This document shows, piece after piece, positions 22,455-34,786 of a DNA stretch of 64,000 bases. This stretch comes from Pseudofabraea citricarpa (Eukaryota; Ascomycota; Leotiomycetes; Helotiales; Dermateaceae): contig JAPWGK010000009.1 of NCBI GenBank assembly GCA_029641185.1, positions 1,376,501-1,440,500 of the forward strand, written 5' to 3'. Numbering within the stretch: the first letter of the stretch is position 1; each line of letters opens with the position of its first letter. The translations under genes and the position numbers were made by a program. The notes under the pieces were generated by a model. That model had not been told where the DNA came from, did no database searches, and saw nothing but the letters and a program-made list of their open reading frames with translations.

Positions 22455-24661
22455 TCATCTCCCGCAATTCCACCTCTCGCCCCTCTATTCCAGCAACTTG
22501 TGTATCTCTTCATCGGCACGAGGAACCTTTCATGCATGGCTGCAGCCTGATATCATGATATTCGCCCGATACAAAGCGAACTTACGACTGATGACCATTT
22601 TCAAGAATATGGCGCAATGAAGACTTGAGTTGTAAGATGTTACACCTGGTCATCAGCATATTGATATCCTTGACAAAGAATCTAGCGCAAATCTGTCTTA
22701 TCATTCCATTCGTCTTCGCCCCCTGTCTAGCAAGATTCCAAACACGGTCCCGACCGCTCGTGTCGTCTTGATCGAAAGCATCTAGCGCATTATTTTGGTT
22801 CAACCTTCGGCCCCCCACGTTATCGCGATCGTCATGACAGGGTTAATATTCCGGGGACGCTGGACCCTTGGGGGCTTTGGTCGGGGTACTTCGGGGGTCA
22901 TGGGGTTCAACAAATGAGAGGACTGTAGAGTAGGGGAAGGATTGTACAAAGAAAAATGCCCCGAGCTCACAGTATTTGTAAGAGACGAGAGAGTTTTTTT
23001 TAAATTAATGATACCCCCAAAGACCCATGCAGGATGGTTTTTTAACTTTCAAGGGGAGGCAGGCAAGCTTGCTTTTGCTGGGTCATCAGTCGTATGAAAG
23101 CTTCATGTGACTCCCATGTTGAAGTTTCACGGCATATAAACAAACGTCTGCTCTTTGCATTGCCAATTTTCGAGAATTTCCGGCCACCACCATCAGGCCT
23201 GCAGGGGTTCTTTGTGTCTGCAGGACCGGTAGATAAATCCATGTTCCCTGTGGAAATGACAAGAGTTGATGCAGCATTATTATTGTGTCTTCTCTTTGTG
23301 CTACACCGGTACAATCATGTCCGAGGAATGATCACTACATACATGTTTCCCCCCTTCCCCTCCCCTCTTCTTCCACCTTGATTCTGCTTGAGGGGAAATA
23401 CGACGGAGACTGGCGATGAAACGTGATAGCTCAGATTAGACAACGCTAGGTGTTTGGTTGAGGTAAAGTAGGGCAGGTGTTAAGTCTCCTATTATTTTCT
23501 CAGTGGTTTGCCTTTTGTTTCCGAGGCCGGGACTGGAGTAGCGGGTCAACTGATTGATGGGCTGTCATAGGATGGATGGCCATTGTTGCCTCTAGACATT
23601 AGAGGTTTTCTTTGGTTGCTCTTGAATTAAGTTTTGATCGAGTATATGTGGGGTGTTTTGTAGTTATGAGGTTGGCATGAAATGGAGGGGTGGGGGGATT
23701 AAAGGGACGAGGGAGATGAAAGTAAAGTGAACGAATTAAGTGATATGGAGAAACATAAAATGAGTTTAGGAAGTGCATCGTTGCTGTTAACTGCTTTCAA
23801 AAATGCTCTATCTGTTTGCCTTTATTTAAACCTTCTTCCTTCCACTTGCTTTTTCCTTCGTTTGGGTTCTCTACATTGTTCTTCGTCGCTAGTTGAAGCA
23901 TTAGCTGATAACTGGCTGACTGATTGGTCCTGACTAAACCACTTCTTCAGAGTCCAGACCGACGTGCATAGACATACATGATCCCACATTTTCGTGTCTC
24001 ATATAGCCAACGCCACTAAATGCTTCCATTTGCCCCGCTACCAAAAAACCCCCATATTCATGTATACACTGTAAATGTGTGTCAAAACGTGGGGGGTTGG
24101 TGGTGTGAGGGCTTGAATATATAGGAAGCAGTGATCTCTCTCATACAAATAAAACCCCACTACAAAGAGGAGGGGAGATAAGTAACACTTATTTTTTCTG
24201 TGTTCTATCCGCGGGATTCGAGAAGGCGAGTCCAGAGGATATAGATTAATCGCTTTGCCTTGAGACGATCTCAGCACGGTAGCAAGCAACTTACCAGGCA
24301 ACTCGCTTCCTTCGCTTTTCCGTATAATGAAGCATGTCTGTTGTGTATCGTGTTGGTTTATCTACAAACGAAAAGACTAGAGGTTCGACAAGCTGTGCCA
24401 CGGCACTTAATAAAACCGTGCTTGTTGCCAGAGCAAAACGAGGCAAGTCAAGCCAGGCGGTCGGTCAGGAAGTATCCGAGGGGGGGGATAATAACGCAGT
24501 CGAGGCTTTCTGCTCTGTGCTGTATGTATCCTTTTACCAACCACAACCACGACCACGACCATTCTCTGCCCTAAGCCTAACCCATAACCTTATATTTTTT
24601 TCTTCTAGTTATTTCCTTTCTATTACCGATCCCCCAGCCCGGTAGATAGTTCTCACATAGC

Positions 24662-24729
<68 letters not shown>

Positions 24730-25392
24730 CAGACGACCAGACCACCATAAAACAGGCCGAGTACAGTGCATGCGGAGTCATCTCCGCAAGATTCTCGTTG
24801 CTGTTTCATTTCCTTGACCTCACTTCGCTGGCACCACTTGACGTACTGTAATGTAATGCACGGCAATATGTATGTGTGTCTCTCTCTGCTGTGCCTTGGT
24901 GTGTCGGCTGTACCACAGGACTTGGGGTACCTAGAACTTGTTTATGTAAGTGAACCAAGCCAAGGTAACCTTCATTGGCCTCCACCGCCTTCGCTTTGCC
25001 ATGTCGTGCCATTCATTATTGCGGTTCCGATGCTTATTGATTCAAGAGCATGGTGGATTCGTTTCAGTAGTTTCATTTCAAGTGCCGATTTTGGGAGTGG
25101 AAAGATTGGTTGAATTTGGAGGCATCGAAGATACAGAGATTCCACGAAGTCGAGACAAAACAGAAGTTTGCACACTAAAACAAGAATACACAACCCAACC
25201 CATCATATCGTTCATATCTGGCACGGCCCTGCAGATTCAAATACACACGATAACTAAAAAAGATAAGAAATTCAGCACACAAGCTCATTCATCAATACCA
25301 CTTATGTTCCTGTCTCGCTTCCCCTTACCACTTTCCTACCATCCGTATTCGAATGCGAGGTATTCGAATGCGAGGAAGAAGAAAAGGGCGCG
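22455..25392. other. gene-poor region with a CA microsatellite
   Basis: About 2.9 kb without a supported gene. Open frames on both strands are short, lack family signatures and do not join by consensus splicing. A (CA)n run lies at 24665-24727. The left end is the 3' flank of ARP1 and the right end that of the small cysteine-rich gene, so both neighbours are transcribed into it. Confidence 0.55.
24665..24727. repeat. (CA)n microsatellite, 63 nt
   Basis: Uninterrupted CA dinucleotide run read directly. Confidence 0.97.
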
Positions 25393-25752
25393 TCACCGCG
25401 CGTTAGAACTCGACGAGTATTGGGTTGAGTAATAAGTGCTATTTGTCGATGCTGCTGCGGTGCACTGTGGGCATGGAGACATGACAATTCCACACCCGTT
25501 ACATTGCGCACATTTGCGAACCCTGCCCGTAAAGCTTATTAGTTGCCTATAAAAAAGGGAGAGAGAGAAGAAGAGACAGAGACAGATGTTTGATTCCTTC
25601 CTTGAAACAAAAAACCGGAGAAAAAGAAGAAGAAAACTAGAGAAAGAAACATACGTTCGTGGATGTCCTCCACACGAGTAACAATCACTCATCACTTGTC
25701 CACTTGTGCAGTTGGAGTCGGGATGAGGTGAAGAACTATTGTTTTGGGCCAT
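25393..25752 (-). CDS. small cysteine-rich putative zinc-ribbon protein
   Basis: Exons 25752-25655 and 25522-25393, with a 132-nt intron (GTATGT ... GCAG), give 75 aa. The joined core has paired cysteines: C-x2-C in CYSCGG, then CAQCNGCG, then CPQC, resembling a DnaJ-type or ribbon zinc-binding module. An additional Cys lies near residue 14. The N-terminus is Ser/Asn/Pro-rich and the C-terminus Ser/Thr/Tyr-rich. No signal peptide follows the chosen ATG. The frame is open upstream to an ATG at 25830, adding 26 residues. Support is the regular cysteine spacing across the splice junction; I do not recognise the family by name and assign no function. Confidence 0.6.
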   Translation of the reverse strand: MAQNNSSSPHPDSNCTSGQVMSDCYSCGGHPRTYVSFSSFLLLFLRFFVSRKESNICLCLFFSLSLFYRQLISFTGRVRKCAQCNGCGIVMSPCPQCTAAASTNSTYYSTQYSSSSNAR

Positions 25753-28006
25753 TGGATTTCGAGAGGAGCAGGCTCGCTTGGCTTGGAAAGAATATTTGTT
25801 TGGGCAAAGATGTAGAGTGACCGACAGCAAATAGTCGTGAAGTTGGTAACCAAACCGTAAATCTTATTTGAGGTAGCCGTGTCTTGCAGATGGGGAGGAG
25901 TTTCTGTCTCCCATCTCTGGGGGCAAAAGGTACGATTTTATACATCAGGTCAATAGGTCAAGCGCTGACTGACGTGTTGACGATCCTCGTGTATCCAACA
26001 AGCATCATCACTGATTCTTTGTGCCATGATGGACATTCCAGCGGGTTGTTGAGGAAGTACAGAAGGTAGAGATAACACCACCATGGCGCATCGAGCATCG
26101 AGAATCGAGGAGTCGCCGTGATCGCAACGAAGGCAAGCGAGGAAGGATAGACTGTATGTTGTCTCACCGCTCGCTTCCAACGGACCAGAGCTCCAATTAT
26201 CGACCTGGTCGAACGAGTATGCTGCACATCATACTTGCAGCCAGAGGAAAGGCAAATAGATTGAACAGATAATATGTTGGTCTGGTGATTCGCGTGTGTT
26301 CCGTAGGCACGAAAAAGACTCAAGTCTCCGCATCTTGCAGGTGCCGCGCTGACAGCAGGAGGACTGGGGACCGCCTGGACTAGCTAGCTGATCCTTCTGC
26401 AGACCTCTATCCTTGGCCCATTGCTATCTAGCTATCGTGATACGGAACGAGACTCGTCCCGGCAAGAGCCACTTTTTGCTCTTACTCTCCCGTCCAGGCA
26501 ACGCATGGTGATAGGCAGGGTACCTGGCAAGAAGATGCCGATGCAGTGTGCCTCGTGGCTATTTGCTCGAGCCATCCTCTCCCACAAAGACTGACAACGG
26601 TTCATGCAAATGCAGCTGAGCACGGGGTAGATCTTATCCATTGACGTTTTGAACTTTGGCTGTATCCGGCTGTCGCTGGAAGCCTGGCTTGACCTGACGC
26701 AGCTAAAAGTGCTGCGAGAATGTGCGATTCGTGACCAGTGAGGGAATTTCCTTTCCGGTGGCCGTTGCTACTGCAGTTCTGGTAGATGGATGGTGTGATG
26801 TGGCATCCCGCTCTTCTGGGTCGACGTGGCGGGAATGATGCTGCCTTGGCCAATGGACTATATTGTCAGTTGCACAGCATCTGCTTGCAACTTGTTCTGG
26901 AACCACTAAGAAGGAGGCACACACACACCGATAGTTGATCTGCTGTTCCAAGAAGTCCATCTTCAGACGGTGAACACCTGCTGGCAAGCATGTTCAAGGT
27001 TGGGATGACGGCCATTCCTGGAAACTGAGCGATGAACGCAACACTTCGTGCTTCGCAAGACGTCAGTTGTGCCTGCGGGCACGTGAACCTTTATACTAAC
27101 ACGCCGACGGCCAATTGCTAGACCATTGACAATTGCAAGTTTCAAAGCGACTTGAAACGAGTTCTTGAGTTCCACAGCAAGGCATTGGGTGACTAGCTAT
27201 ATGAAGTCACCGCAAGCAAGCTGGATAATTCAGCCCCATGCAAACCCAGTTCTATCATACTGATAGAATCTTCCTGTCTTCCTCTGCAGTATCGAGGAAA
27301 CAGGGCGATGTTTAAGAGCTGATCAGACGGAGAATGGCTTCAGGGGTGGAGCTCCATGTACCAGTCGTTGTTCATCATATTCCCGGCATACATGATTGAG
27401 CCATGCCCTCCCTTCTACATACTGTACCTTATTGGTTTCAGGGGAGGTACCCATGGCTTATTTAGGGCGTACATGATGCAAATACCCTCCTCTACGCTTA
27501 AATCAGCTGAAAACTTACCTATGGGGGTCACTTGAATCAGCAGGGATCGAAAGTCATGAGACATCTCTTATCTAGTGGTGCTTGGTATCATAGTAAAGTT
27601 AGCTAGATGATCTTTAGCTTATGCTGCCAACCAGCAACTTCTGCATACCGGACATGTCATGATGCCCCCCATGAATCGCTATTCGGAAGCACTTGATAGA
27701 TAGTCTGTACTGATTGAATGTTTATTGCTAAACTTGAGGTAGGGTAGAAAGCTAGTGACATAAGGAAGCATTGGCAATAGCACTCGCAAGCCTTGACCTA
27801 TCCTCGAGAACGCCGAGATCCCAGAAAGAAAGACATCATAGCCAGTCCGAGAAAATACCGTTGTAGTTGACACCCCAAATCCATATTCGCCTCGACCAGA
27901 ACTGCATTCAAAGCGAAGTCTTCGTGCACTCCTGCAGTCATAAAACCCAAGGGAAAGATGTTTCGAAACTATCCGTTCTGAACCCATAAAACAAAAGAAA
28001 ACTTAT
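25753..28006. other. gene-poor region, no gene supported
   Basis: About 2.25 kb. Several 70-120 codon frames occur on the minus strand, including one of 102 codons (27679-27987) directly past the FHA gene, which I take as its 3' flank. None shows a domain, signal peptide or matching splice sites. Confidence 0.5.
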
Positions 28007-30872
28007 TTAGAGAAAGTCTGGAGCAGTTACGACCAGAAGCGAGAACAGACCAGCTCCACCGAGGACAACATAGCTGGCTTTCTCGACAAATCTTCTCAGT
28101 CGCTTGTTTGGTCGTTGGATTACTGTGTCTGGTTCACCGACATGGATAATTTCAGCTGGTACATTTGACACAGCCACAGCTAACTCCTTTACGGGTATGG
28201 ATTTGTGTGACGAATTCGCAATGTCAGGACTAGTCTTGATATCGTTATCGTTGCTGACAGCTTGCACAATACCGGCGTTTGTATCGTCAGAAGTGTTTGT
28301 AGTCACTGTCTCGTTCAATCCTCTAAATGATGCCCATCCTTGAAGTTCTTCTTCGACAACATTTGAGATTTCGTCGGCTTTTCTCTTCAAACTATGCGGC
28401 TTCGGCTCCGTGGAGGATTCTTCGATAATATCATGGATACTAACTTTCGATCGAGGCGCATGCGAAAAGGAAGATGGCTTGGAAACAAAACTGCTGGTCG
28501 ATGAGTTTTGAACTGTGTTGTCTACACCCATGTGCATATTATTTGCTGGAAGAGAGTCAAAGAGGCCAGACACTGGCTTGGCATGAGTGATCGCTGCTTC
28601 TGTTAGATACGAACCACGTGGCTTGGAATTAGATGTCTCACAAAAATCAATGCATCTTGCAGATGGCTCAAGTTTTTGCTTCTGGTATCTGGTTCTCCAA
28701 AGTCCTTTTGGTGGTGCGGGGTATGATGGTGGATTTAGTCCCTGGTCCCATGTGCTACTTGCATCAGACTCGTAGGTCGATAAGCTTGCCATTTTTGCAA
28801 GCTTCGCACGATTGCTCTCTCGTGCTTCGAAAAAGGCACGCTTGCCTGCTCTCTCACCTAGTGATTGACCGGTGACCCGATTCCAGTCTTGTCTTGGTAG
28901 GTTATGGGAGGTGGTGATAACAAACCCGTTGTCAGGAGTGTCATCGGATTGAGCAGCTGATTTTACCATTGCTGCATCCGAAGGACTTGGACGACGATGG
29001 ATTGACTTTCCTTGACTCTGTACAGAGAACTGCGAGAATGCTGATGGGTAGTCCATCTCTGTGTAGCTGACGAATCTAGAGTTGTAGTCTTGAGCCTGAC
29101 AGGTCTTGGTAGATGATTTAATATTGTTATTGAATACACGAGCAGGGATTACTGGTGATCCTGCTGCCATGTTGAGATTTAGTTCGCGAGCAGGTATTGG
29201 CGACTCTTGTAGTTTATTGGGAACCGCATCCACAGATGATGATTGAGCCTTGTCATGAAGGGAACTTCTGGCGAAAGGCGACTGATACACTTTTGACCAG
29301 TACTCGCGTCTTTTTTGCAATTCGGGGCTGGTCTTGTCGTTGGATCCATAGGTGGAATATTCGACGTCCAATGGACGATCTCCAAAGAATGATTCAATAT
29401 CAGAATTTCGTAGACAAGCATCGTCATCGTTCTCGCCATCTAACACACTTTCAGATGCCTCGAGGAGCTCCCGAAGTCCCGATTGCATCGGTGCTTCTGG
29501 AGTCTCACGACTAAAAGGGCTTCTTTGAGAATCTCCCGTTGTGATGGAATCTTGTGCAGCCTTCACAGCATCTACATCTCCAACTTCCGTAATATTTTCA
29601 GGTTCAGAAAGGTGGCCTTCATCTTGTTCAAGATCCTGGTCTTGATCCTGGTTTTGTTCTAATACTTGGCCTCGATCGGTATCGAGCTCGTGATCTTGCT
29701 CCTCATCCACTTCGTGACCTTGTCCTTCGTTTATTTCTTGGTCTTGATCTTGGTCTTGGTCTTGGTCTTGCTCTTCATCTGAGCTGTGGGATACAAATTC
29801 CTCATCTTCAGAGTAATCTGAGCTGCAAGAAAGTTCTTCGGCGGAGTCTCCGGTGGAATCACTATCGCTGAAGAGTACGATGGGAAGCTTTGCTGTGGTG
29901 GTAGGTTCACTATCACTGACAATTACGATAGGAGACTTGTCTGTGGTAGGTTCTACCTCGCGTGTCAAGTCAAAGACACGTCGAAGATGAGTACCCATGT
30001 CCGTGTCACCATCATCGTCGCAACTATCGTCATTATCCTCGACATGAGAATTCTCAGACATAGCCTCAGAGTCATCCACAGTGAGGTCAATAGATTGGAT
30101 ACTCACGGATGTTTTGGGTGGAGCAAGAATATCGCAGTCATCATCATCATCATCGGACTGACTACTCTTCATGTCCATCTCATCATGAATAGCATCTATT
30201 TCATCCTCGACATCTGAAGAATCAGGACAGGAGTATGTATTGGAGGATGTGGAGCTAAACTTATGTGTTAGTTGAAGTTAATGACAAGCTATATAGTTGT
30301 TGCTTACTTGACTTTCACAGATTCATACTCAATGGTGAAACCACAAGCAGGGAAGGTTTCAAGGCCACGAGATACTTCTGCACCAAAGACAACGTTATCT
30401 CCGGGTTGGAAAGCTTCTGGTTGGTGAGGTTGTAGCTGGTGGTTGTTCAGAAATGTGCCATGCATTGAACCGATATCCGTCAAAGTGACAGTCTAGAAAA
30501 GAATTAGCGGCCATCTGATGCCCAAGGACAGTTGTGCTTACATTGTTTGCTGAATCCAATGTTATCTCAGCGTGATTACGTGACATGACAGGACTATCGA
30601 ACCAAGCATTATGTTCGGCTCCCAGAAGTCCCTTGGTGAGACTCTTTGAAGCCCTCCCAACAGATATTATAGGCTGTTCTGGATCCAGGGCGAGACGACG
30701 GACAGCTGGTGAAATACCAGAGGTCAAAGCTGTAAGTGTGACCTTGACTGTTGACCTGTTAGTACTTGGTTGGGATATTGTAGCTGGTTTACCAGCAGCA
30801 AGCGGTCGTGGGCGGTGACAGCCTCACATACAGGGAACGCAGATCTGACATACCTGAAGGTCTACCGGACAT
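28007..30872 (-). CDS. FHA-domain protein with acidic repeat region and C-terminal tail anchor
   Basis: Exons 30872-30854, 30747-30542, 30492-30308 and 30254-28007 give 885 aa. The first exon encodes only six residues plus one base. The FHA domain spans about residues 20-125 with the expected landmarks: VGR at 36-38, SRNHAEI at 62-68, TDIGSMHGTFLNN from about 80. This fold binds phosphothreonine peptides. Then comes a long disordered acidic and Ser-rich region containing a QD/DQ repeat (plus-strand 29640-29775). The last about 20 residues (VVLGGAGLFSLLVV) form a single hydrophobic helix ending close to the stop, a tail anchor for ER, nuclear envelope or mitochondrial outer membrane. The layout recalls SLMAP/STRIPAK proteins, but the middle lacks clear coiled coils, so orthology is not claimed. 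The divergent neighbour is the IFRD gene. Confidence 0.87.
29640..29775 (-). repeat. coding repeat of Gln-Asp units in the FHA protein
   Basis: Imperfect 6-nt repeat (TTGGTC/TTGATC on the plus strand) encoding alternating Asp-Gln in the disordered acidic region. Length variation between strains is likely. Confidence 0.8.
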
Positions 30873-32103
30873 GATGAAGATGTGATGTCGAACCGCAGAT
30901 CGAGTGCGAGTGCGAGTGCGAGTACCAAAGAGGACACGCCTCGATGCTCAAGGGTCGGGAAGTTATCGAGTCGCCCCCAGCTGGTTGAGTGAGATGAAGT
31001 TGGATGGTGAAACGCAGTCCAGCGACGCTTCGATCGAACAAGAACGAGCTTCGGGGCTGCGGCGGAAGGGAAGGATAGGGAAAGAGGATAGATGCTCTCT
31101 GTACTGCAGAAGTACAAGCGTTGATGGCGGGTCAAGGGGAGGAAGTCAGAAGAGAAGAGAAAGGAAGGGCAGATGAAGCTGAAGGTTCGGTAGGTAGGTA
31201 GTAGTAGTAGGTGTGTGGTCACGGTGGTGGTGTGAGGGGTTCGGTGACGGGAAGGCAGCACTTACTCTCTGCCTAGGAGTAGGTAGGCGATAAGGCAGCT
31301 TCGCTATCGGCCCCTCAGCGTGCCAGCCTAGGGTACTGAGGTGTACACTTGGCCGCCGCAACCCGAAGGCGAAGGAAAGACCCCAGTGGTATGTGTCAAT
31401 ATTCTTTGGACATATGTCCCCAATATATTGTCTATCATGAGGTTGTTCGATAACTTGTCTTGTCTCGCCCGCTCAACCGTGTTGGTTGGTGACGATGATG
31501 GTTCAGCCCCGTATTGGTATCGCTGTAATCGTAGCTGCGGAGTCACTTATCGTAGGTGGGTGCTGGCTGGCAGAAGTCTAACCAATATTGGTCTAGCGAG
31601 CCCACATCGACCTGAGTGGCTCGCTAACCGTACTAACCAGGTCCAGCAGCCGGCGCGTGCCATCCTGGAGCCTAAGTGGACCGCTTTCTCGTCATCGCCA
31701 TTTATTTGTGCTTTGAACTGGGCACTTTATGATATTTAATATCTGCTGCCAGTACACTTACAAAACTTCTTCACAAACCCTACGAACTTCTTTCCCACAA
31801 CATCTACCACCTTCCACCACAAGGAAACTTCGAATTTCGTCCTGACCACCAGATCACCCCACACCATCACACCACCTCATCCAAGTTGTTACTCGACGCG
31901 ACTTGAGAGCTCTGTTTTTGCCCCTCTACCTATTGTACTGTAAATACAAAGCAAACCATATTCCGGTTCACATACTATTACAGGATGATTCAGGCTGACT
32001 AACACCACCAATAGCGACTGCAGTACAAAGGGTTAATCCCAAGCTGTTCACTTAACCAAACTACCACTGAAACCCTCGTGTACCCCGCATCTACACATTC
32101 AAC
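30873..32103. other. divergent promoter region between FHA and IFRD genes
   Basis: Long frames here (e.g. 30824-31261 minus, 31341-31739 plus) have no family resemblance. Features are a GCGAGT repeat near 30901-30925 and GTAGGTAGGTAG around 31190. It presumably contains both promoters and the 5' leaders. Confidence 0.55.
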
Positions 32104-33703
32104 ATGCGGGACGTCCTGTTACGCCAGGTTCTCGAGAGCCGCAATAGCAAGACTGTGTCAAAAAAGAAGCGCACAAAGGAGGAGATGGGCTCTAAGGATT
32201 CATCAGCTGCAAACTCACGTACAAATTCTCGCGCAAACTCCAGAGCTGTGAGCACGACAGGCTCAGATGCAGAGGATGACGAGGATGATGTGAGTGTGGG
32301 AACAGACATGAGGTGAACCACATGATACTATGCTTCTTCATATGGCATGTGCTGACATATACACAGCGTCGCCTCTTTGGACGCCGATTTATTTTCCAAC
32401 GGATCCAACGAAGACAGTGAAGATGAGGGCTCTGTCGAAGACTGGAAACAGAGGCTTGTAGAGAGGATAGAAGAGATCACGGATAGAAAAAGAAGCAATG
32501 TTCAAATCAGGGAAAAAAGCTTCCTTCGATATGCCAACATTTTAAGATCACATTTCGCATATGATGAGCTCAGATCCTACTCAACGGACCTGGTTTCATC
32601 TATGCTGAAAAGCATCAAAAGCGAAGATAGCGAGAGAGAAGTCTGTTTGGCACTAAAAGGTATGCCACCTAAAGCACGACAAATAATCATTACTTTCTAC
32701 TTGGTACACATATGCTAATGATTCTACAGCTCTTGAGGTTACAGTTATGACAATTCAATCTGATGATATATATGATGCAGTTTTTGGACCACTGAAGAAA
32801 GCCTATCAGGACTCCGGGTCGGAAACGATCAAGGCTGCAGCGATACACACTCTTGGAACCACTGCCATCTATGGCGGAGCATCTGACGATGAAGTTTCGG
32901 AGATCATGGACGAACTTCTCGAGGTCATCGAATCAGATGGAAACTCGATTGGGGCACCAGACAGCGTCGATGTTGTTGTTGCTGCGCTCCAGGAATGGGG
33001 ACATCTAGCAGTCGACGCCGAGGGCCTAGAAGATAAAACTGAAGAGGCCATAGAGGTATTTCGCGAGCAGCTTGAGAGTTCAAGCGCCGCTGTGCAGGTA
33101 TCCGCAGGTCATAACATTGCGCTCCTTTTTGAAAAGAGCTACCAAGAGGAGGACGACGAGTATGATTCTACAGAGGACGATGACGACAAAAGAGAACGCC
33201 ATGAAACTCGTTTATCCGAGCTCAAACAGTACGATGCTGCTCGCAATCAGTATCAACTAGTGCAAGACATCACCGCCTTGACCAAAGAATCCTCGAAGAG
33301 TATAGCAAAGAAGGACCGCGCGAAAGTCCGAGCTGTTTTCAGAGAGGTCCTCACCACAATCGAGAATCCTACTCGTGGACCTGGCTTTCGTACACACTAT
33401 GGCCGAGGCGGGTACGCGGCATTAGGATCTGGAATCATTGTCAAGGTCTACAACAAAGGGCACCTCGTGATTAACCGGTGGTGGAAACTTCAAAGGTTGG
33501 AAGCCTTGAGGAGAGTCCTCCGAGGAGGTTTCATTATTCATTATGAAACCAACGCGATGATCTTTGACAGTCTTCCGTAAGTTTGACCCTCTGGTATTTC
33601 AGTTCACCATAGGTACTAATGTAATGTCAGGATTATGGTTGTCGGTAGTGCACCAACAGCGAAGACTGTACGGACGCGAAAGTTTATCTCATCTGACGAT
33701 TGA
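32104..33703 (+). CDS. interferon-related developmental regulator (IFRD) family protein
   Basis: Exons 32104-32312, 32367-32659, 32730-33576 and 33631-33703 give 473 aa. The N-terminus is basic then Ser/Asn/Arg-rich and acidic. From about residue 90 a helical-repeat region of the IFRD type begins with EDWKQRLVERIEEI, with LRSHFAYDEL and a conserved HTLGTTAIYGG further on. The C-terminal block contains LVINRWWKLQRLEALRRVL and HYETN, the conserved end of this family in fungi. The last exon adds 23 residues plus one base. IFRD proteins are nuclear or cytosolic factors; work on mammalian IFRD1/2 concerns transcription co-regulation and ribosome hibernation. The function in moulds is not established. 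Acidic stretches (EEDDEYDSTEDDDDK) interrupt the repeats. Confidence 0.88.
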
Positions 33704-34113
33704 AGTTGCTAGGGAAGGAAGGTATAGAAGAGCGAACGAGACAAGAGGAGAGACGACGAGAGGAGAAGAGAAGAGAAGAGATGATGCATCCTTAAAAAAA
33801 TACCCTGCAATTCTGGAGTTCACTGAATTGATTTATGTTTTGAAATTGTTAAAATAAAGATTTCCGTCGAGTCAGGCCTCTCTTCCCTGGCCATTTATCG
33901 TCTTGGTAGTTTCTGATGATTCAATCCTCCGTTAAAGTAGAGCATTAAGATAACTTATTTGACCGTCATGCTGCGAACTACCTTCCATCTCCTTCGTGCA
34001 TATTTGCAAATATCAAAATATAATTCCCCTGCCAAGCCTGCCACCCCGAATATCAATGACATGAGAGCATGCAAGCCGATTTTCTTCCATCTCCTTAGCA
34101 GTTGGTATTATCT
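33704..34113. other. convergent intergenic region
   Basis: 3' flanks of the IFRD gene (+) and the small membrane-protein gene (-). It includes a short GAGAGAAGA-rich stretch near 33750-33780. No gene seen. Confidence 0.6.
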
Positions 34114-34770
34114 TCACTCCTTCTCTTTTCCAGACTTTCGATCTGCCTTGGATTGGTTTCGTAGGACTTTTGCGGTCGATGGTCCCGAGTCACCATTGGA
34201 GGGACGTCGGGCGCGCTGGGCCTTTGTAGTCGAAGGTCCCGGGTCATCATTCAAGGGACGTTGAGCGCCACCAGATGAACGATGAGAAAGTCCTGAGCTC
34301 GGGAAACGCATTGAATGGATTGGCAAACCACCAGTCGTAGATTGTAGCGCAAGCATGCCGGAAAGACGTAGATTAAGCACCAGGTTGGGATCACCATAGA
34401 TATCGTGAAGTTCGCGGTCTTGATCTGAGGCGAGAATTTCTTGATAGCCATTGTGACGAGTGAATCGTCTGGTCCATGGGACCGCATCTTGCTCAGAGGC
34501 CTCGACCCATCTGAGGCTTGCCTTGGAAATTGATGCGAGGGTCTTTTGTCGTTGCTCGTCGCTTGGTGCGTGCGCAACATAATATGCGAGGGCTTTTTTG
34601 CGTCGTTGTCGTCGTTCGAATATGACAGCAACATAGCATGTTGATAGGAGCGCAAGATAAGTCAGGCAAAATATGAGAATCCAGATGAAAATCGAGGGTG
34701 AGAAAGATTCAGGTTCAAAAAGCGGCATGTTGTCACCGGTCGTAAGAACGTATCTGCAGTCCATCAGCAA
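34114..34770 (-). CDS. single-pass membrane protein of unknown function
   Basis: Uninterrupted 218-codon frame. One hydrophobic segment (about residues 27-50, FIWILIFCLTYLALLSTCYVAV) is followed by a basic stop-transfer region (ERRQRRKK), so an N-out, C-in single-pass topology is expected. The middle has charged and aromatic residues (KASLRWVEASEQDAVPWTRR). The C-terminal 50 residues are a disordered Ser/Pro/Arg tail with two near copies of a PSNGDSGPSTAK-type unit. The first ATG is used; an ATG 14 codons later (34728, MPLFEPES) would give a better membrane-proximal N-terminus and is a plausible alternative. I do not recognise the family. Coding status is supported by composition and frame length only. 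Confidence 0.6.
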   Translation of the reverse strand: MLMDCRYVLTTGDNMPLFEPESFSPSIFIWILIFCLTYLALLSTCYVAVIFERRQRRKKALAYYVAHAPSDEQRQKTLASISKASLRWVEASEQDAVPWTRRFTRHNGYQEILASDQDRELHDIYGDPNLVLNLRLSGMLALQSTTGGLPIHSMRFPSSGLSHRSSGGAQRPLNDDPGPSTTKAQRARRPSNGDSGPSTAKVLRNQSKADRKSGKEKE

Positions 34771-34786
34771 TCATACTCATCTAATG

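Noticed and set aside
27679..27987. 102-codon minus-strand frame just past the FHA gene
   Set aside because: No domain and positioned where the FHA 3' UTR is expected.
31341..31739. 132-codon plus-strand frame in the FHA-IFRD promoter
   Set aside because: Composition not protein-like, no homology recognised, and no splice sites joining it to IFRD.
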